Source: Clostridiales bacterium (GTDB taxonomy: Bacteria; Bacillota; Clostridia; Christensenellales; Borkfalkiaceae). Taken from it: a stretch of 64,000 bases of DNA. The notes beneath the pieces were generated by a model that was not told the origin of the DNA, did no database searches, and was given only the letters and a program-made list of their open reading frames with translations. The DNA lies in assembly GCA_015069295.1 (NCBI GenBank), contig SVIW01000005.1:47485-111484 (forward strand). The letters run 5' to 3'. Below are positions 51,155-59,614 of this stretch, in pieces. Position 1 is the stretch's first letter. The number at the start of each line of letters is the position of its first letter. A program made the position numbers and the translations under genes.

Positions 51155-51994
51155 TTATTTGTTTATGATTTCATTAAGGTAACGGTAACTCTTCGTTGCG
51201 AGCTCGACGACTTGCTCGAACTCGCCGCCGCCCTCCGTTTCCACGGAAACGACGCCGTCGTAATTGGAGGCTTTCAACAGCTCGACGCAGCCTTTTACGT
51301 CTACGAGTCCTTCGCCGACGGCTACGCAGTTGCCTTGCGCGTCGACGTCTTTTGCGTGGCAGTGTACGACGCGATCGATAATACCTTTTAATACTTCCGT
51401 TTCACTGGAGCCTTGCGCGTTGCCTTGCCAGCCCGATTGACCGTTGCCGCTTTCTACGTATCCTGCACGGAATACGTTACAGCCGTCGTAATTGATACCC
51501 AAGCAAGATTCGTCGCCGAGTTTCATAATTTTCTTCAAGCCGTCGATTGTCAACGAGAAAGTCCCGTGCGGCTCGATGGCGAGGGTAACGTTATTTTTTC
51601 TCGCCGCTTCCAAAAGGATTTGCATTCTTTCGTCGAGTACCTTATACGCGTCCTCGTCCGACAATCCCTCGGGTTTGTGCCCGTCGCCCGTATGTACCAC
51701 GGGGATTCCTGCCGCCGCTGCCCATTCGATACTGCGCACGCCTGAGGCAACGCTGTTAGGATTGGAAAGAATATTTCCGTTTAACGACCAAAGCCCCGTA
51801 ATTCCTTTAAACCCGAATTTGTTTTTTAAGCGAACTAAGGTTTCGGGATCGTCTTTTTCCACGTTGACGTGGGGACACCAAGGTCCGACGGCTTGCGTTT
51901 CAAAATACTCAAAACCGATGTTTCTAATAGCGTCCAAGCTTCTTTCCAAATCAAAGGTTCTGAAAAGAACCGTTCCGCATCCAAGTTTTATCAT
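51155..51994 (-). CDS. Sugar phosphate isomerase/epimerase (xylose isomerase-like TIM barrel)
   Basis: Protein of 279 residues. The TIM barrel has the metal-binding Glu/His/Asp pattern: AIEPHGTF, GINYDGCNVF, HCHAKDVDAQG, and VSVETEGGGEFEQ. Such proteins act with Gfo/Idh/MocA partners on inositols or keto-sugars. AAGGAGG precedes the ATG. It lies 25 bp before the oxidoreductase gene. Confidence 0.9.
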   Translation of the reverse strand: MIKLGCGTVLFRTFDLERSLDAIRNIGFEYFETQAVGPWCPHVNVEKDDPETLVRLKNKFGFKGITGLWSLNGNILSNPNSVASGVRSIEWAAAAGIPVVHTGDGHKPEGLSDEDAYKVLDERMQILLEAARKNNVTLAIEPHGTFSLTIDGLKKIMKLGDESCLGINYDGCNVFRAGYVESGNGQSGWQGNAQGSSETEVLKGIIDRVVHCHAKDVDAQGNCVAVGEGLVDVKGCVELLKASNYDGVVSVETEGGGEFEQVVELATKSYRYLNEIINK

Positions 51995-52052
51995 ACAATA
52001 TACCTCCTTGACCGTATTGACGGTCGTATATAAATTATTACCAATTCAGTGG

Positions 52053-52991
52053 CTAAAAAGCCGCCTTAAACAGCAGATAGACAAGGGGGAGAGTTACCGT
52101 AAAGAGCAAGGTATTGACTAAGGTCAAAGTGGCGGTATACTCTGCGTCAAGAGCGTATTTTTTCGCCATTGCCGGCGCGCTTGCGGCGGTGGACGTCGCA
52201 GTGGCGAGCATTATAGCAAAGGCAAGCGAGCCGTCTACAATCAGCGGTGTGCAGCATTTGAAGAAAAGTAATATAAGAAATGCGCACAGCGGCGAAAGCA
52301 ATAACTTAATAATCGAAACCAAATAAGCTTCCTTATGTTTCCAAAGCTGTAAAAAAGGGATTTTGGAAAGCTCGAAGCCGAGGGAAATCATAGACAAAGG
52401 CGTGCATAATTGCGCCAAGGTATTTGCAAAGGTATAAATTACCGGCGCGTTTTCCTTCACGTGCAAAAACGAGATTGCAACACCGAGCAAAATGGCGATG
52501 GAAATTGGACTGATCAACGTTTTCCAAGCGAGGATATTCTTTCTCTCGCCCGAGAGGATATAGACGCCCAGCGTGAGCAAAAGAAAGGTGCTGACCACGT
52601 TGAAGACGGACACGTACAAGATTATTTCCGCTTGCGTGGGGAACATAACCGCTGCAAGAGGAATCCCGAGAAAACCGCAGTTGGGAAAGGTTGCGCAAAA
52701 TATTTGCGCGCGCTTTTTTTGAGGCTCGTTTTTGCAGCATATTTTCCCAAGCCAAGCGAGCAGAGGGGAAAGCAAGATTGGCAACGTCGCGGATAGGAGG
52801 AGTGGAAACCAATCCAACTCTTTAAAATCGACGTCCAAGAGCTTGACGAATACGAGAAAAGGCATAGCGACGTACATTAACACGTTGCTGAAAGAAATCA
52901 TCGCGCCTTCTTGAAGTAGCTTCGCTTTTCCTAAAATAAATCCGGGGAGAAGTAAAGCCATAAACAAAAGAACGATATAAAATGCATCCAT
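52053..52991 (-). CDS. AEC-family transporter
   Basis: Protein of 312 residues with about ten membrane helices. LLPGFILGKAKLLQEGAMISFSNVLMYVAMPFLVFVKL and FCATFPNCGFLGIPLAAVMFP (with the N-x-G-F-L-G-I-P motif) and the second repeat (FAIMLATATSTAASAPAMAKKY) match auxin-efflux-carrier proteins. In bacteria these carry organic acids such as malate. ATG at 52991 follows GGGAGGAG; the longer ORF to 53033 crosses the promoter. First gene of the AraC-controlled operon. Confidence 0.9.
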   Translation of the reverse strand: MDAFYIVLLFMALLLPGFILGKAKLLQEGAMISFSNVLMYVAMPFLVFVKLLDVDFKELDWFPLLLSATLPILLSPLLAWLGKICCKNEPQKKRAQIFCATFPNCGFLGIPLAAVMFPTQAEIILYVSVFNVVSTFLLLTLGVYILSGERKNILAWKTLISPISIAILLGVAISFLHVKENAPVIYTFANTLAQLCTPLSMISLGFELSKIPFLQLWKHKEAYLVSIIKLLLSPLCAFLILLFFKCCTPLIVDGSLAFAIMLATATSTAASAPAMAKKYALDAEYTATLTLVNTLLFTVTLPLVYLLFKAAF

Positions 52992-53011
52992 AGCGACTCC
53001 TCCCAACGAAT

Positions 53012-53040
53012 AGTTTATCAACGATTTATACATAAATCAA
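53012..53040 (-). promoter_or_regulatory. Likely activator-dependent promoter for the AEC operon
   Basis: Minus strand TTGATT (53040-53035), 17-base spacer, TAAACT (53017-53012). The -35 is imperfect, fitting the need for an activator; an AraC-type site abuts it. Confidence 0.6.
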
Positions 53041-53047
53041 TTGTCAA

Positions 53048-53106
53048 ATTGGACATATACGGGGATTATATCGAACAATTTGGACTTTTTATTTATTTTT
53101 TGGACA
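53048..53106. promoter_or_regulatory. Array of three TTGGACA direct repeats between divergent genes
   Basis: ATTGGACAT (53048-53056), ATTTGGACT (53078-53086) and TTTTGGACAT (53098-53107) repeat in the same orientation, with spacings of about 31 and 20 bp, near three and two helical turns. Direct repeats like this are typical AraC/XylS sites. The proximal one abuts the -35 box of the AEC operon. Confidence 0.65.
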
Positions 53107-53113
53107 TTTCACC

Positions 53114-53142
53114 TTGTGTTTTGTAAAGAAAGGAGGTATAAT
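53114..53142 (+). promoter_or_regulatory. SigA-type promoter for the AraC regulator
   Basis: TTGTGT (53114-53119), 17-base spacer, TATAAT (53137-53142). Confidence 0.65.
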
Positions 53143-53171
53143 AGAGATACCGCATACAAAGAGGAAAAGCT

Positions 53172-54074
53172 ATGAAAAATACAAACCCACAAAACGGTTC
53201 CGTGATTTCCAGAATTTCTCATTCCATAGGAAAGTACGATACCGTTATTGAAAACGATCTGTTCAAATGCCGCGTTTACTGGGCGAAGGTGATCGGGAGT
53301 GAAACGGAAAGCTTGTTTACGCAATATACCAAGCATACCTTTTACGAAATGCAGTACGCCTTGGAAGGCTGTATTGTGATGCAGATAGAAAAAGACAAAC
53401 GGATCCGTATTAAGCAATCGGAATTTATCGTATTGCCGCCGGATACCTTTCATCAAATTATTGACGGGGACTCGGTTGGGTCTCGGTTTATCCTAGCCTT
53501 TTCTTTAGAAATAAAAAACGCGCGCCTTTACGGTTTGACGCGAGAGTTTGCCGAGCTTATCCCTTATCAAGAAACGGGATATATGCGGCGGTTGCTGGAA
53601 ATTCTTATCCGTAAAAAGGATTACGGCGACGAGATTAGCCGTATGCAGATTGCAAGCTATTTAGAATGTTTTTTATTGGAAATTATAGAAGCGGCGTATC
53701 CGTTTGGAGGATATAGAACGGAGGGAAAATCGCCGCTAAGCGAAAAGGAATTACGCGTATCGCAAATACAGAAATTTATTTCGAGTTGTAGCGGGATTGG
53801 CATACGCCCGTCCGACGTGGCACAGAAATTTAACGTTTGCGAACGGCATTTAAATCGGATTTTCGTAGAAGTTACGGGGAAGACCGTGAAGGAGGCAATC
53901 AATCGTCAAAAGCTCGCCAAGATAGAGGAGCTCGCCGCCACGACGACACTTTCCTTTCGCGAGATTTCGGAGTTTTGCGGTTTTTCCGATGAATACGCGA
54001 TGAGTAAATTTTTTAAAAGGTATAATTATAACGGCTTGACGGAGTACAGAGAGCTTAGTAGAGTAAAAAAATAA
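53172..54074 (+). CDS. AraC-family transcriptional regulator
   Basis: Protein of 300 residues. An N-terminal cupin-like domain (HTFYEMQYALEGCIVMQI ... FIVLPPDTFHQI) for ligand binding, then two C-terminal helix-turn-helix units, RPSDVAQKFNVCERHLNRIFVEVTGKTVKEAINRQKLAKIEELAATTTLSFREISEFCGFSDEYAMSKFFKRYNYNGLTEYR. It is divergent from the AEC-isomerase-oxidoreductase operon, which it presumably activates when its sugar is present. Confidence 0.93.
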   Translation: MKNTNPQNGSVISRISHSIGKYDTVIENDLFKCRVYWAKVIGSETESLFTQYTKHTFYEMQYALEGCIVMQIEKDKRIRIKQSEFIVLPPDTFHQIIDGDSVGSRFILAFSLEIKNARLYGLTREFAELIPYQETGYMRRLLEILIRKKDYGDEISRMQIASYLECFLLEIIEAAYPFGGYRTEGKSPLSEKELRVSQIQKFISSCSGIGIRPSDVAQKFNVCERHLNRIFVEVTGKTVKEAINRQKLAKIEELAATTTLSFREISEFCGFSDEYAMSKFFKRYNYNGLTEYRELSRVKK

Positions 54075-54102
54075 GCGTGCTCTATTTACGTGATGGGCAT
54101 TA

Positions 54103-54142
54103 AAAAACTCGCATTGGCGTCTATTCGCCAATGCGAGTTTTT
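54103..54142. terminator. Bidirectional terminator with 17-base perfect arms
   Basis: AAAAACTCGCATTGGCG / CGCCAATGCGAGTTTTT around a 6-base loop; it serves the AraC gene and the convergent phosphoesterase. Confidence 0.9.
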
Positions 54143-54149
54143 AGTGGTT

Positions 54150-54701
54150 TTACAAGGTATAGCAGTCGAAAATTCCGCCCGTTTCGAGGTCTTTGAAATA
54201 CAGCGTTCCGTCGTCGTAGAGGATATACGAATGGGGCGTATCGGGTTTGGGCAGAGAAACCGAACCGCAGTTCATATAGACGAAGCCTTGCTCCGTCTTT
54301 GTACATTCGGGGGTGTGAAAGTGCCCGTTGAAAAGGATATCTCCCTTTTGAAGCAGGGGAGGATTTTCACGGTTATACAAATGCCCGTGCGTTAAAAACA
54401 GCGTTTTATCCTTTGCCGTCATCAAGGCATAGTCGGCGAGAATGGGGAACTCTAAAACCATTTGGTCGACTTCGCTGTCGCAATTCCCCCGTACGCAAAC
54501 GATTTTGTTCTTGATTTCGTTGAGCATTGCAAAGACTTGCTTTGGAGAATAGTCGTCGGGGAAATCGTTCCGAGGACCGTGATAGAGGATATCCCCCAAA
54601 AGTACCAGTTTTTCCGCGTTTTCCTCTTTCAGCGCGGCAAGAAGCTGTTTACACCAATACGCCGAACCGTGGATATCCGAGGCGATAATACATTTTTGCA
54701 T
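54150..54701 (-). CDS. YfcE-type metallophosphoesterase
   Basis: Protein of 183 residues. SDIHG, LVLLGDILYHGPRND, VRGNCDSEVD, FLTHGH and FNGHFHTPE give the full dimetal phosphoesterase set. YfcE acts on phosphodiesters such as bis-pNPP in vitro; the natural substrate is unknown. It lies 12 bp after the MDR gene and is co-transcribed with it. Confidence 0.9.
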   Translation of the reverse strand: MQKCIIASDIHGSAYWCKQLLAALKEENAEKLVLLGDILYHGPRNDFPDDYSPKQVFAMLNEIKNKIVCVRGNCDSEVDQMVLEFPILADYALMTAKDKTLFLTHGHLYNRENPPLLQKGDILFNGHFHTPECTKTEQGFVYMNCGSVSLPKPDTPHSYILYDDGTLYFKDLETGGIFDCYTL

Positions 54702-54713
54702 AAAAATTCCCCG

Positions 54714-55712
54714 TTAGAAAATAAATTTGACGACGTCGAACTGTTCGGGTAAGGGCGCGCCGCTTGCGTAAACGTTTGCGTAGTTTTCCAAAAGCGTCGG
54801 CAGCTCTTCTTCGCGATAGCTGCGGAAGGTAAATTCGGAAAAGGTAACGGCTTTGTTGGCAAGCAGGTTGATGGCAGTGGAAACGAATTCGCGGCTTTCC
54901 GTGATGCCCTTGACCGTTACGTTATTTTTCAGCGCGTATTCGAGATTGACGTGCAAGGGTTTGCCCGTCAACGAGCAGAAGGAAACGTACGCGTCGCGTT
55001 TGACGAGGGGGAAGAGCACGGAGGGCTCGCAACGGTTGGCAAACGCCAAATATACCGCCGCATCGGCGAGCTTTCCGCCCGTTACGTTTAAGACGTTTTG
55101 TTTTAAAGTATCGTCGTTGGGGAAGGTGTAATAAATCCCGCTGCGTTTTGCGCGTGCAAGCCGTTCGGCATTGTTGTCGGCAAGAATGGGCACGGCGCGG
55201 TGATAGATGAGGATTTGGCACAAAATATTGCCGTATAAACCGCCGCCTAAGACCAAAACGTGTTGCCCTACGTCGACGTGCATTTCGTCGACTACGTGTT
55301 CGGCAAGCGCGATAGCGTCAATCAAAAACGCCGCTTCGTCGGTTACGGAATTGGGTAGAGGGTATACGTCGTCCACCCCAGCAAGGACGAAATCGCGGTA
55401 AAACCCGTCCGCCGTTTCGCCTGCAATTTTCAACCCGTCCGGGGAACATTCGTCCTCCGTCGTGCCCGCGAGATAGACTCGTTCGCCCTTGCGGATAAAC
55501 GAATCCTCGCCCGTTTCGGTTACCTGCCCGATGGCAAAACGCCCGGGGATGAAAGGGGGGCGGACTTTGATTGCGCCCGAATAGACGGCAACGTCCGATT
55601 CGCTGAGTAGAGCTTTGGTAATTTTTACCTTAACTTTGTCTTCCGTCAGCTTTAAATCGGGAGCGTTTACGTGTTGAAGGTTGTGCGGATAGGTCAGTTG
55701 CCATATCTTCAT
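54714..55712 (-). CDS. MDR-family (zinc-alcohol-dehydrogenase-like) protein lacking the usual zinc ligands
   Basis: Protein of 332 residues. A GroES-like N-terminus (SESDVAVYSGAIKVRPPFIPGRFAIGQVTETGEDSFIRKGERVYL) is followed by a Rossmann domain (VGQHVLVLGGGLYGNILCQIL). In active MDR alcohol dehydrogenases the first segment has a catalytic Cys and the second GHExxG; here these are Ser-Glu-Ser-Asp and GRFAIG, so the zinc site seems lost. It may bind nucleotide without zinc catalysis, or be an enoyl-reductase-like relative. First gene of a two-gene operon. Confidence 0.8.
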   Translation of the reverse strand: MKIWQLTYPHNLQHVNAPDLKLTEDKVKVKITKALLSESDVAVYSGAIKVRPPFIPGRFAIGQVTETGEDSFIRKGERVYLAGTTEDECSPDGLKIAGETADGFYRDFVLAGVDDVYPLPNSVTDEAAFLIDAIALAEHVVDEMHVDVGQHVLVLGGGLYGNILCQILIYHRAVPILADNNAERLARAKRSGIYYTFPNDDTLKQNVLNVTGGKLADAAVYLAFANRCEPSVLFPLVKRDAYVSFCSLTGKPLHVNLEYALKNNVTVKGITESREFVSTAINLLANKAVTFSEFTFRSYREEELPTLLENYANVYASGAPLPEQFDVVKFIF

Positions 55713-55781
55713 AAGAAAAACACCCGTTTCGCGCAGGAAAAATTGGCGGAGGAATTTCCGCGTCCGTACGCGAGTAAAATA

Positions 55782-55810
55782 AGTATAAACTATTTTCCTT
55801 AAATTTGCAA
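55782..55810 (-). promoter_or_regulatory. SigA-type promoter for the MDR-phosphoesterase operon
   Basis: Minus strand TTGCAA (55810-55805), 17-base spacer, TATACT (55787-55782). Confidence 0.7.
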
Positions 55811-55840
55811 GTATTTTTTATAAATTCGAGGCAAAAACAG

Positions 55841-55869
55841 TTGACGAGGGGCGAAAAAAGGGGTATAAT
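55841..55869 (+). promoter_or_regulatory. SigA-type promoter for rpmE
   Basis: TTGACG (55841-55846), 17-base spacer, TATAAT (55864-55869). Confidence 0.88.
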
Positions 55870-55911
55870 TGGAAAGCATAGTAAGAAAAAACAAACAGCG
55901 AGGTGAAAATA

Positions 55912-56115
55912 ATGAAAGCGGATATTCATCCCAAATATCACGAAGTAACTGTAACTTGCGCTTGTGGAGCTACTTTCAAAACCGGCACGACGAAAGACGG
56001 CGACGTTATGAAGGTAGATATTTGCAGCAATTGCCATCCTTTCTTCACGGGCAAGCAAAAGTTGGTTGATACCGGTGGACGTGTCGATAAGTTCAAAAAG
56101 AGATATGGTCTTTAA
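55912..56115 (+). CDS. rpmE: 50S ribosomal protein L31 (zinc-binding form)
   Basis: Protein of 67 residues: [24 protein letters not shown], then [32 protein letters not shown]. CxC and CxxC make the zinc site of the C+ form. ATG at 55912 follows GAGGTG and gives the usual MKADIHP start; the in-frame GTG at 55903 would add MKI. The order rpmE, DUF1385-prmC, prfA is classic for Bacillota. Confidence 0.97.
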   Translation: MKADIHPKYHEVTVTCACGATFKTGTTKDGDVMKVDICSNCHPFFTGKQKLVDTGGRVDKFKKRYGL

Positions 56116-56126
56116 TTGGTAAACCG

Positions 56127-56163
56127 GGGCTTTAAGATGGTTCATCTTAAAGCCTTCTTCTTT
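56127..56163 (+). terminator. Intrinsic terminator after rpmE
   Basis: GGCTTTAAGAT / ATCTTAAAGCC stem then TTCTTCTTT. Confidence 0.8.
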
Positions 56164-56190
56164 ATTACGAAGTTATAAGGAATAAGGAAA

Positions 56191-58035
56191 ATGAGTAAAA
56201 AGAAAAAAGAAAAACGCACGGGTATCGGCGGGCAAGCGGTTATGGAAGGGGTTATGATGCGCGGCAGACGCTCGATGGCGACGGCGGTGCGCGACCCCGA
56301 AGGGGTTATTCAAATCGAGTCCGAGCGTTTAATCCCCCCCGAAAAGCGCAGCAAGTTTTCCCAGCTCCCTTTCGTTCGCGGGGTGGGGAATTTTATCAGT
56401 TCGCTCGTTACGGGAAACCGTATTTTGATGCGGAGCGCGGACGTTTCGATGACGGACGCAGACACGCCGACGAAAGCGGAAAAATGGTTGGAGGAAAAGC
56501 ACAAAATCAACGTGAGCGGGTTCCTCAACGTTTTGTCCGTATTGCTCGGCGTAGTTTTGGCTTTGGCGATTTTTATTTGGTTGCCGCAGACGTTGGCGAG
56601 CTTGTTGCCCGAGCCGTATTTTAACGCGCAATCGGCGGGTTTGCCCGGACTTTGGTTCAACCTGATGGAAGGGGGAATGCGCCTGCTTATTTTCGTGTTG
56701 TACATTTTACTGATTTCCTTGATACCCTCTTTAAAGAGAGTATTTATGTATCACGGAGCAGAGCATAAGACGATTACCTGTTACGAGCAAGGGAAAGCGT
56801 TGACGGTGGAAAACGTGCGGCCTTGTTCGCGCGTGCACGATCGTTGCGGTACGACTTTTTTGTTTATCGTTATGATCGTCAGTATTCTCGTCTTTTCCCT
56901 TTTAAACGTCGGCTTGGCGAGAACGAATTTGTATACGGCAAACCAAACGGCGAACCGTTTTATCCGTATCGTCTTTAAGGTGTTGTCTTTGCCGGTGGTT
57001 GCAGGGGTATCTTACGAAATTTTGCGGCTGCTTTCCAAAACGAAAAGCAAGTTCTTTATTATATTCAAGTTCCCGGGGCTCTTATTACAGCGTTTGACCA
57101 CGCGCGAGCCGTCCGACGATATGATCGAATGTGCGATTGCGGCGTTCGATATGGTATTGAAGATGGACGCAGACCCGACCATTCCCGAAAAGGTATTCGC
57201 AACGCCCGGTAAGATGACGGCACTTTTGAAAAACACGAAAAAGCGGTTCGACGACAACGGGATTGACGAGGACGAGGCGGAGTGGATATTCAGCATCGTT
57301 TTGGATATCCCCAAAAGCGAAGTGGCAAGCACCGAAAGAATTTTAAAAGTAGCGCAGGCGAAAGAGATTATCCGTATCGCCGACGAGCGTTTGACGGGCA
57401 GGCCGCTTTGGTATATCATCGGGGATACCAGTTTTTGCGGCTATACCGTCAAGGTGGACGAAAGAGTGTTGATTCCCCGTCCGGAAACGGAAGAAATGGC
57501 GATGATGGTCGTCAGCGCGGCGGAAGAAGGGCAGAGCATACTCGATTTGTGTACGGGTAGCGGCGCGATTGCGATTGCCGTTGCAAAGGAATTGGAAAAA
57601 CGGAAGATAAAGGCGAAAATCGTTGCGTCCGATATCAGCGAGGACGCTTTGCAGTTGGCAGGCGAAAACGCGGAGGCAAACGATGCGGAGATTACTTTCG
57701 TGCAGTCCGATTTATTTGAGAAGATTCGCGGAAAATTCGATATTATCGTTACCAACCCGCCGTATATTCCCTCGGCAGAGATTGTGAAATTGCAACGGGA
57801 AGTAAAGGATTACGAGCCGCGCTTGGCGTTGGACGGCGGCGCGGACGGTTTGGACTATTACCGCCGTATCGCAACCGAGGGCTTGAAACACCTCGCGCGC
57901 GGCGGGATGCTGATTATGGAAGTCGGCATCGGCGAGGCGCAAGACGTCGTAAAATTATTTGCAAACAGTAAAGTGTATTCGATGGTAGCGAAGGATTTTA
58001 ATGGGGTGGAGCGGTACGTCAAAATCATGTCTTAA
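56191..58035 (+). CDS. prmC: DUF1385 membrane protein fused to PrmC release-factor methyltransferase
   Basis: Protein of 614 residues. Residues 1-~310 are DUF1385: GIGGQAVMEGVMMRGRRSMATAVR at the start, then membrane helices with MYHGAEHKTITCYEQGKALTVENVRPCSRVHDRCGTTFLFI. From ~325 comes PrmC: RPLWYIIGDTSFCGYTVKVDERVLIPRPETEEMA, LDLCTGSGAIAIAVA (SAM), VASDISEDAL, IVTNPPYIPS (NPPY). PrmC methylates the GGQ glutamine of release factors, and prfA is two features downstream. The two parts are normally separate adjacent genes; no stop codon divides them. Confidence 0.92.
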   Translation: MSKKKKEKRTGIGGQAVMEGVMMRGRRSMATAVRDPEGVIQIESERLIPPEKRSKFSQLPFVRGVGNFISSLVTGNRILMRSADVSMTDADTPTKAEKWLEEKHKINVSGFLNVLSVLLGVVLALAIFIWLPQTLASLLPEPYFNAQSAGLPGLWFNLMEGGMRLLIFVLYILLISLIPSLKRVFMYHGAEHKTITCYEQGKALTVENVRPCSRVHDRCGTTFLFIVMIVSILVFSLLNVGLARTNLYTANQTANRFIRIVFKVLSLPVVAGVSYEILRLLSKTKSKFFIIFKFPGLLLQRLTTREPSDDMIECAIAAFDMVLKMDADPTIPEKVFATPGKMTALLKNTKKRFDDNGIDEDEAEWIFSIVLDIPKSEVASTERILKVAQAKEIIRIADERLTGRPLWYIIGDTSFCGYTVKVDERVLIPRPETEEMAMMVVSAAEEGQSILDLCTGSGAIAIAVAKELEKRKIKAKIVASDISEDALQLAGENAEANDAEITFVQSDLFEKIRGKFDIIVTNPPYIPSAEIVKLQREVKDYEPRLALDGGADGLDYYRRIATEGLKHLARGGMLIMEVGIGEAQDVVKLFANSKVYSMVAKDFNGVERYVKIMS

Positions 58036-58470
58036 TAAAGAAACGGCTTATATACTTCGCATTTCGGCGTTGCTGTTCGGTTACGTACTATCGGTACGCG
58101 CCCTCACAGCGCCTTGAAATGCTCGTATCTAACCCGTTTCGTGGAGCTACTCGGTCGTTAAACTCTTCGACGTAACATCGCAGAACGGCGGAAGGATAGA
58201 CAAGACTCGATGCAACGGCACGTTGCTGCTTGTATCTAATCCGTTTCGTGTAACTACTCGGTAACATCGCAGGACGACGGAACGATAGACAAGACTGGAT
58301 GCATCCCGCGTTGCCTGCAACCCTTCTCCACAGTTTCGTGGGGCTGAGTGGTAATACCGCAGGGCGGTGGAGAGATAGAAAAGACTGCCTGCAAGCTCAG
58401 CTTGCTCGTGTAACCGAGTGTAATATACGTCGCAATACGGCGTTAATTCCGAATTCCGAATTTTGAAACC
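58036..58470. repeat. Composite intergenic repeat, longest copy set
   Basis: The 453-bp gap between prmC and prfA has no gene. It opens AAACGGCTTATATACTTCGCATTTCGGCG, the palindromic core GGTTACGTACTATCGGTACGCGCCC, then CGCCTTGAAATGCTCGTATC and TAACCCGTTTCGTGGAGC. The sub-block (CGGCGGAAGG)ATAGACAAGACT-GATGCAACGG-ACGTTGC occurs twice or more, near 58185 and 58265, with TAATCCGTTTCGTGTAACTACTCGG between. It ends with ATATACGTCGCAATACGGCG and an AATTCCGAATT stretch, as at 16500. Confidence 0.78.
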
Positions 58471-58488
58471 CATCCCTAGGAGGTTTTT

Positions 58489-59559
58489 ATGTTAAAAAAA
58501 TTAGCCGATATCAAAATCCGCTATCAATTTTTATCGGAAAAACTCTCCGACCCCGCCGTCATCGCGGACATGGGTACTTGGCAGAAGTATTCGAAAGAGC
58601 AATCCGACCTTACCGAAACGGTGGAAAAATACGACGAATACCTCGAAACCGAGCGCCGTATGACGGACGCGTTCGAATTGGCGGAAACCGAAACGGATAA
58701 CGAAATGAAAAAAATGCTCCTCGACGAGGGGTATACTTGTAAAGAGGCGCTTGTCGGCTTGTTGGGCGAACTGAAAATATTACTGCTCCCCAAAGACAAG
58801 AACGACGAAAGGAGCTGTATTTTAGAGGTGCGCGCAGGCACGGGCGGAGAAGAAGCGGCGTTGTTTGCCGCCGAGCTTTGCCGTATGTACCAAAACTATT
58901 GCGCGGCGCACCGTTTGCGGGTGGAAGAAATCGATATTAACGCCACCGAGCTTGGCGGCGTAAAGGAAGCTATCTACAACGTAACGGGCGCGGGCGCGTA
59001 TAAATTATTAAAATACGAAAGCGGCGTACACCGCGTTCAACGCGTACCTGCTACCGAGACGCAGGGCAGAATCCACACTTCGGCGGCGACGGTTGCCGTA
59101 CTTCCCGAAGCGGAAGAAGTCGAGGTGGAGATTTTGGACAAGGATATCCGTATCGATATATTCCATTCGGGCGGAGCAGGCGGTCAAAACGTCAACAAAG
59201 TCGCCTCTGCCGTGCGGATTACCCACTTCCCCACGGGCATCGTCGTTACCTGTCAGGACGAGCGTTCGCAACTCAAAAACAAAGAACGCGCCTTTAAAGT
59301 GCTCCGTTCCCGCGTGTACGATTTCTATAACGGACAAAACGCAAAAGCGCGCGAGGACACCCGTAGAAGTATGGTCGGCAGCGGGGACAGAAGCGAGCGG
59401 ATTCGAACCTACAATTTCCCCCAAAGTCGGGTTACCGATCACCGTATCGGGCTGAGTCAGTACAACCTCGACGCCTTTATGACGGGGGATATCGATTCTA
59501 TGGTCGAGGCGCTTGCCATTGCCGACAGAGAAGCAATGTTGGCGTCTTCCGAAGAATAA
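58489..59559 (+). CDS. prfA: Peptide chain release factor 1
   Basis: Protein of 356 residues that ends translation at UAA and UAG. Family marks: GTGGEEAALFAAELCRMY, HRVQRVPATETQGRIHTS with the PxT recognition tripeptide, and HSGGAGGQNVNKVASAVRITHFPTGIVV with GGQ, the site methylated by PrmC. Then RTYNFPQSRVTDHRIG. AGGAGG precedes the ATG. Confidence 0.97.
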   Translation: MLKKLADIKIRYQFLSEKLSDPAVIADMGTWQKYSKEQSDLTETVEKYDEYLETERRMTDAFELAETETDNEMKKMLLDEGYTCKEALVGLLGELKILLLPKDKNDERSCILEVRAGTGGEEAALFAAELCRMYQNYCAAHRLRVEEIDINATELGGVKEAIYNVTGAGAYKLLKYESGVHRVQRVPATETQGRIHTSAATVAVLPEAEEVEVEILDKDIRIDIFHSGGAGGQNVNKVASAVRITHFPTGIVVTCQDERSQLKNKERAFKVLRSRVYDFYNGQNAKAREDTRRSMVGSGDRSERIRTYNFPQSRVTDHRIGLSQYNLDAFMTGDIDSMVEALAIADREAMLASSEE

Positions 59560-59565
59560 AATAAA

Positions 59566-59600
59566 AAAATGCAAGCGTGAACGAGCCGCTTGCATTTTTG
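59566..59600. terminator. Terminator after prfA
   Basis: AAATGCAAGCG / CGCTTGCATTT stem with T5 on plus and an A-run upstream, so it works for the convergent gene too. Confidence 0.85.
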
Positions 59601-59614
59601 TTTGCTTTTTTAAA

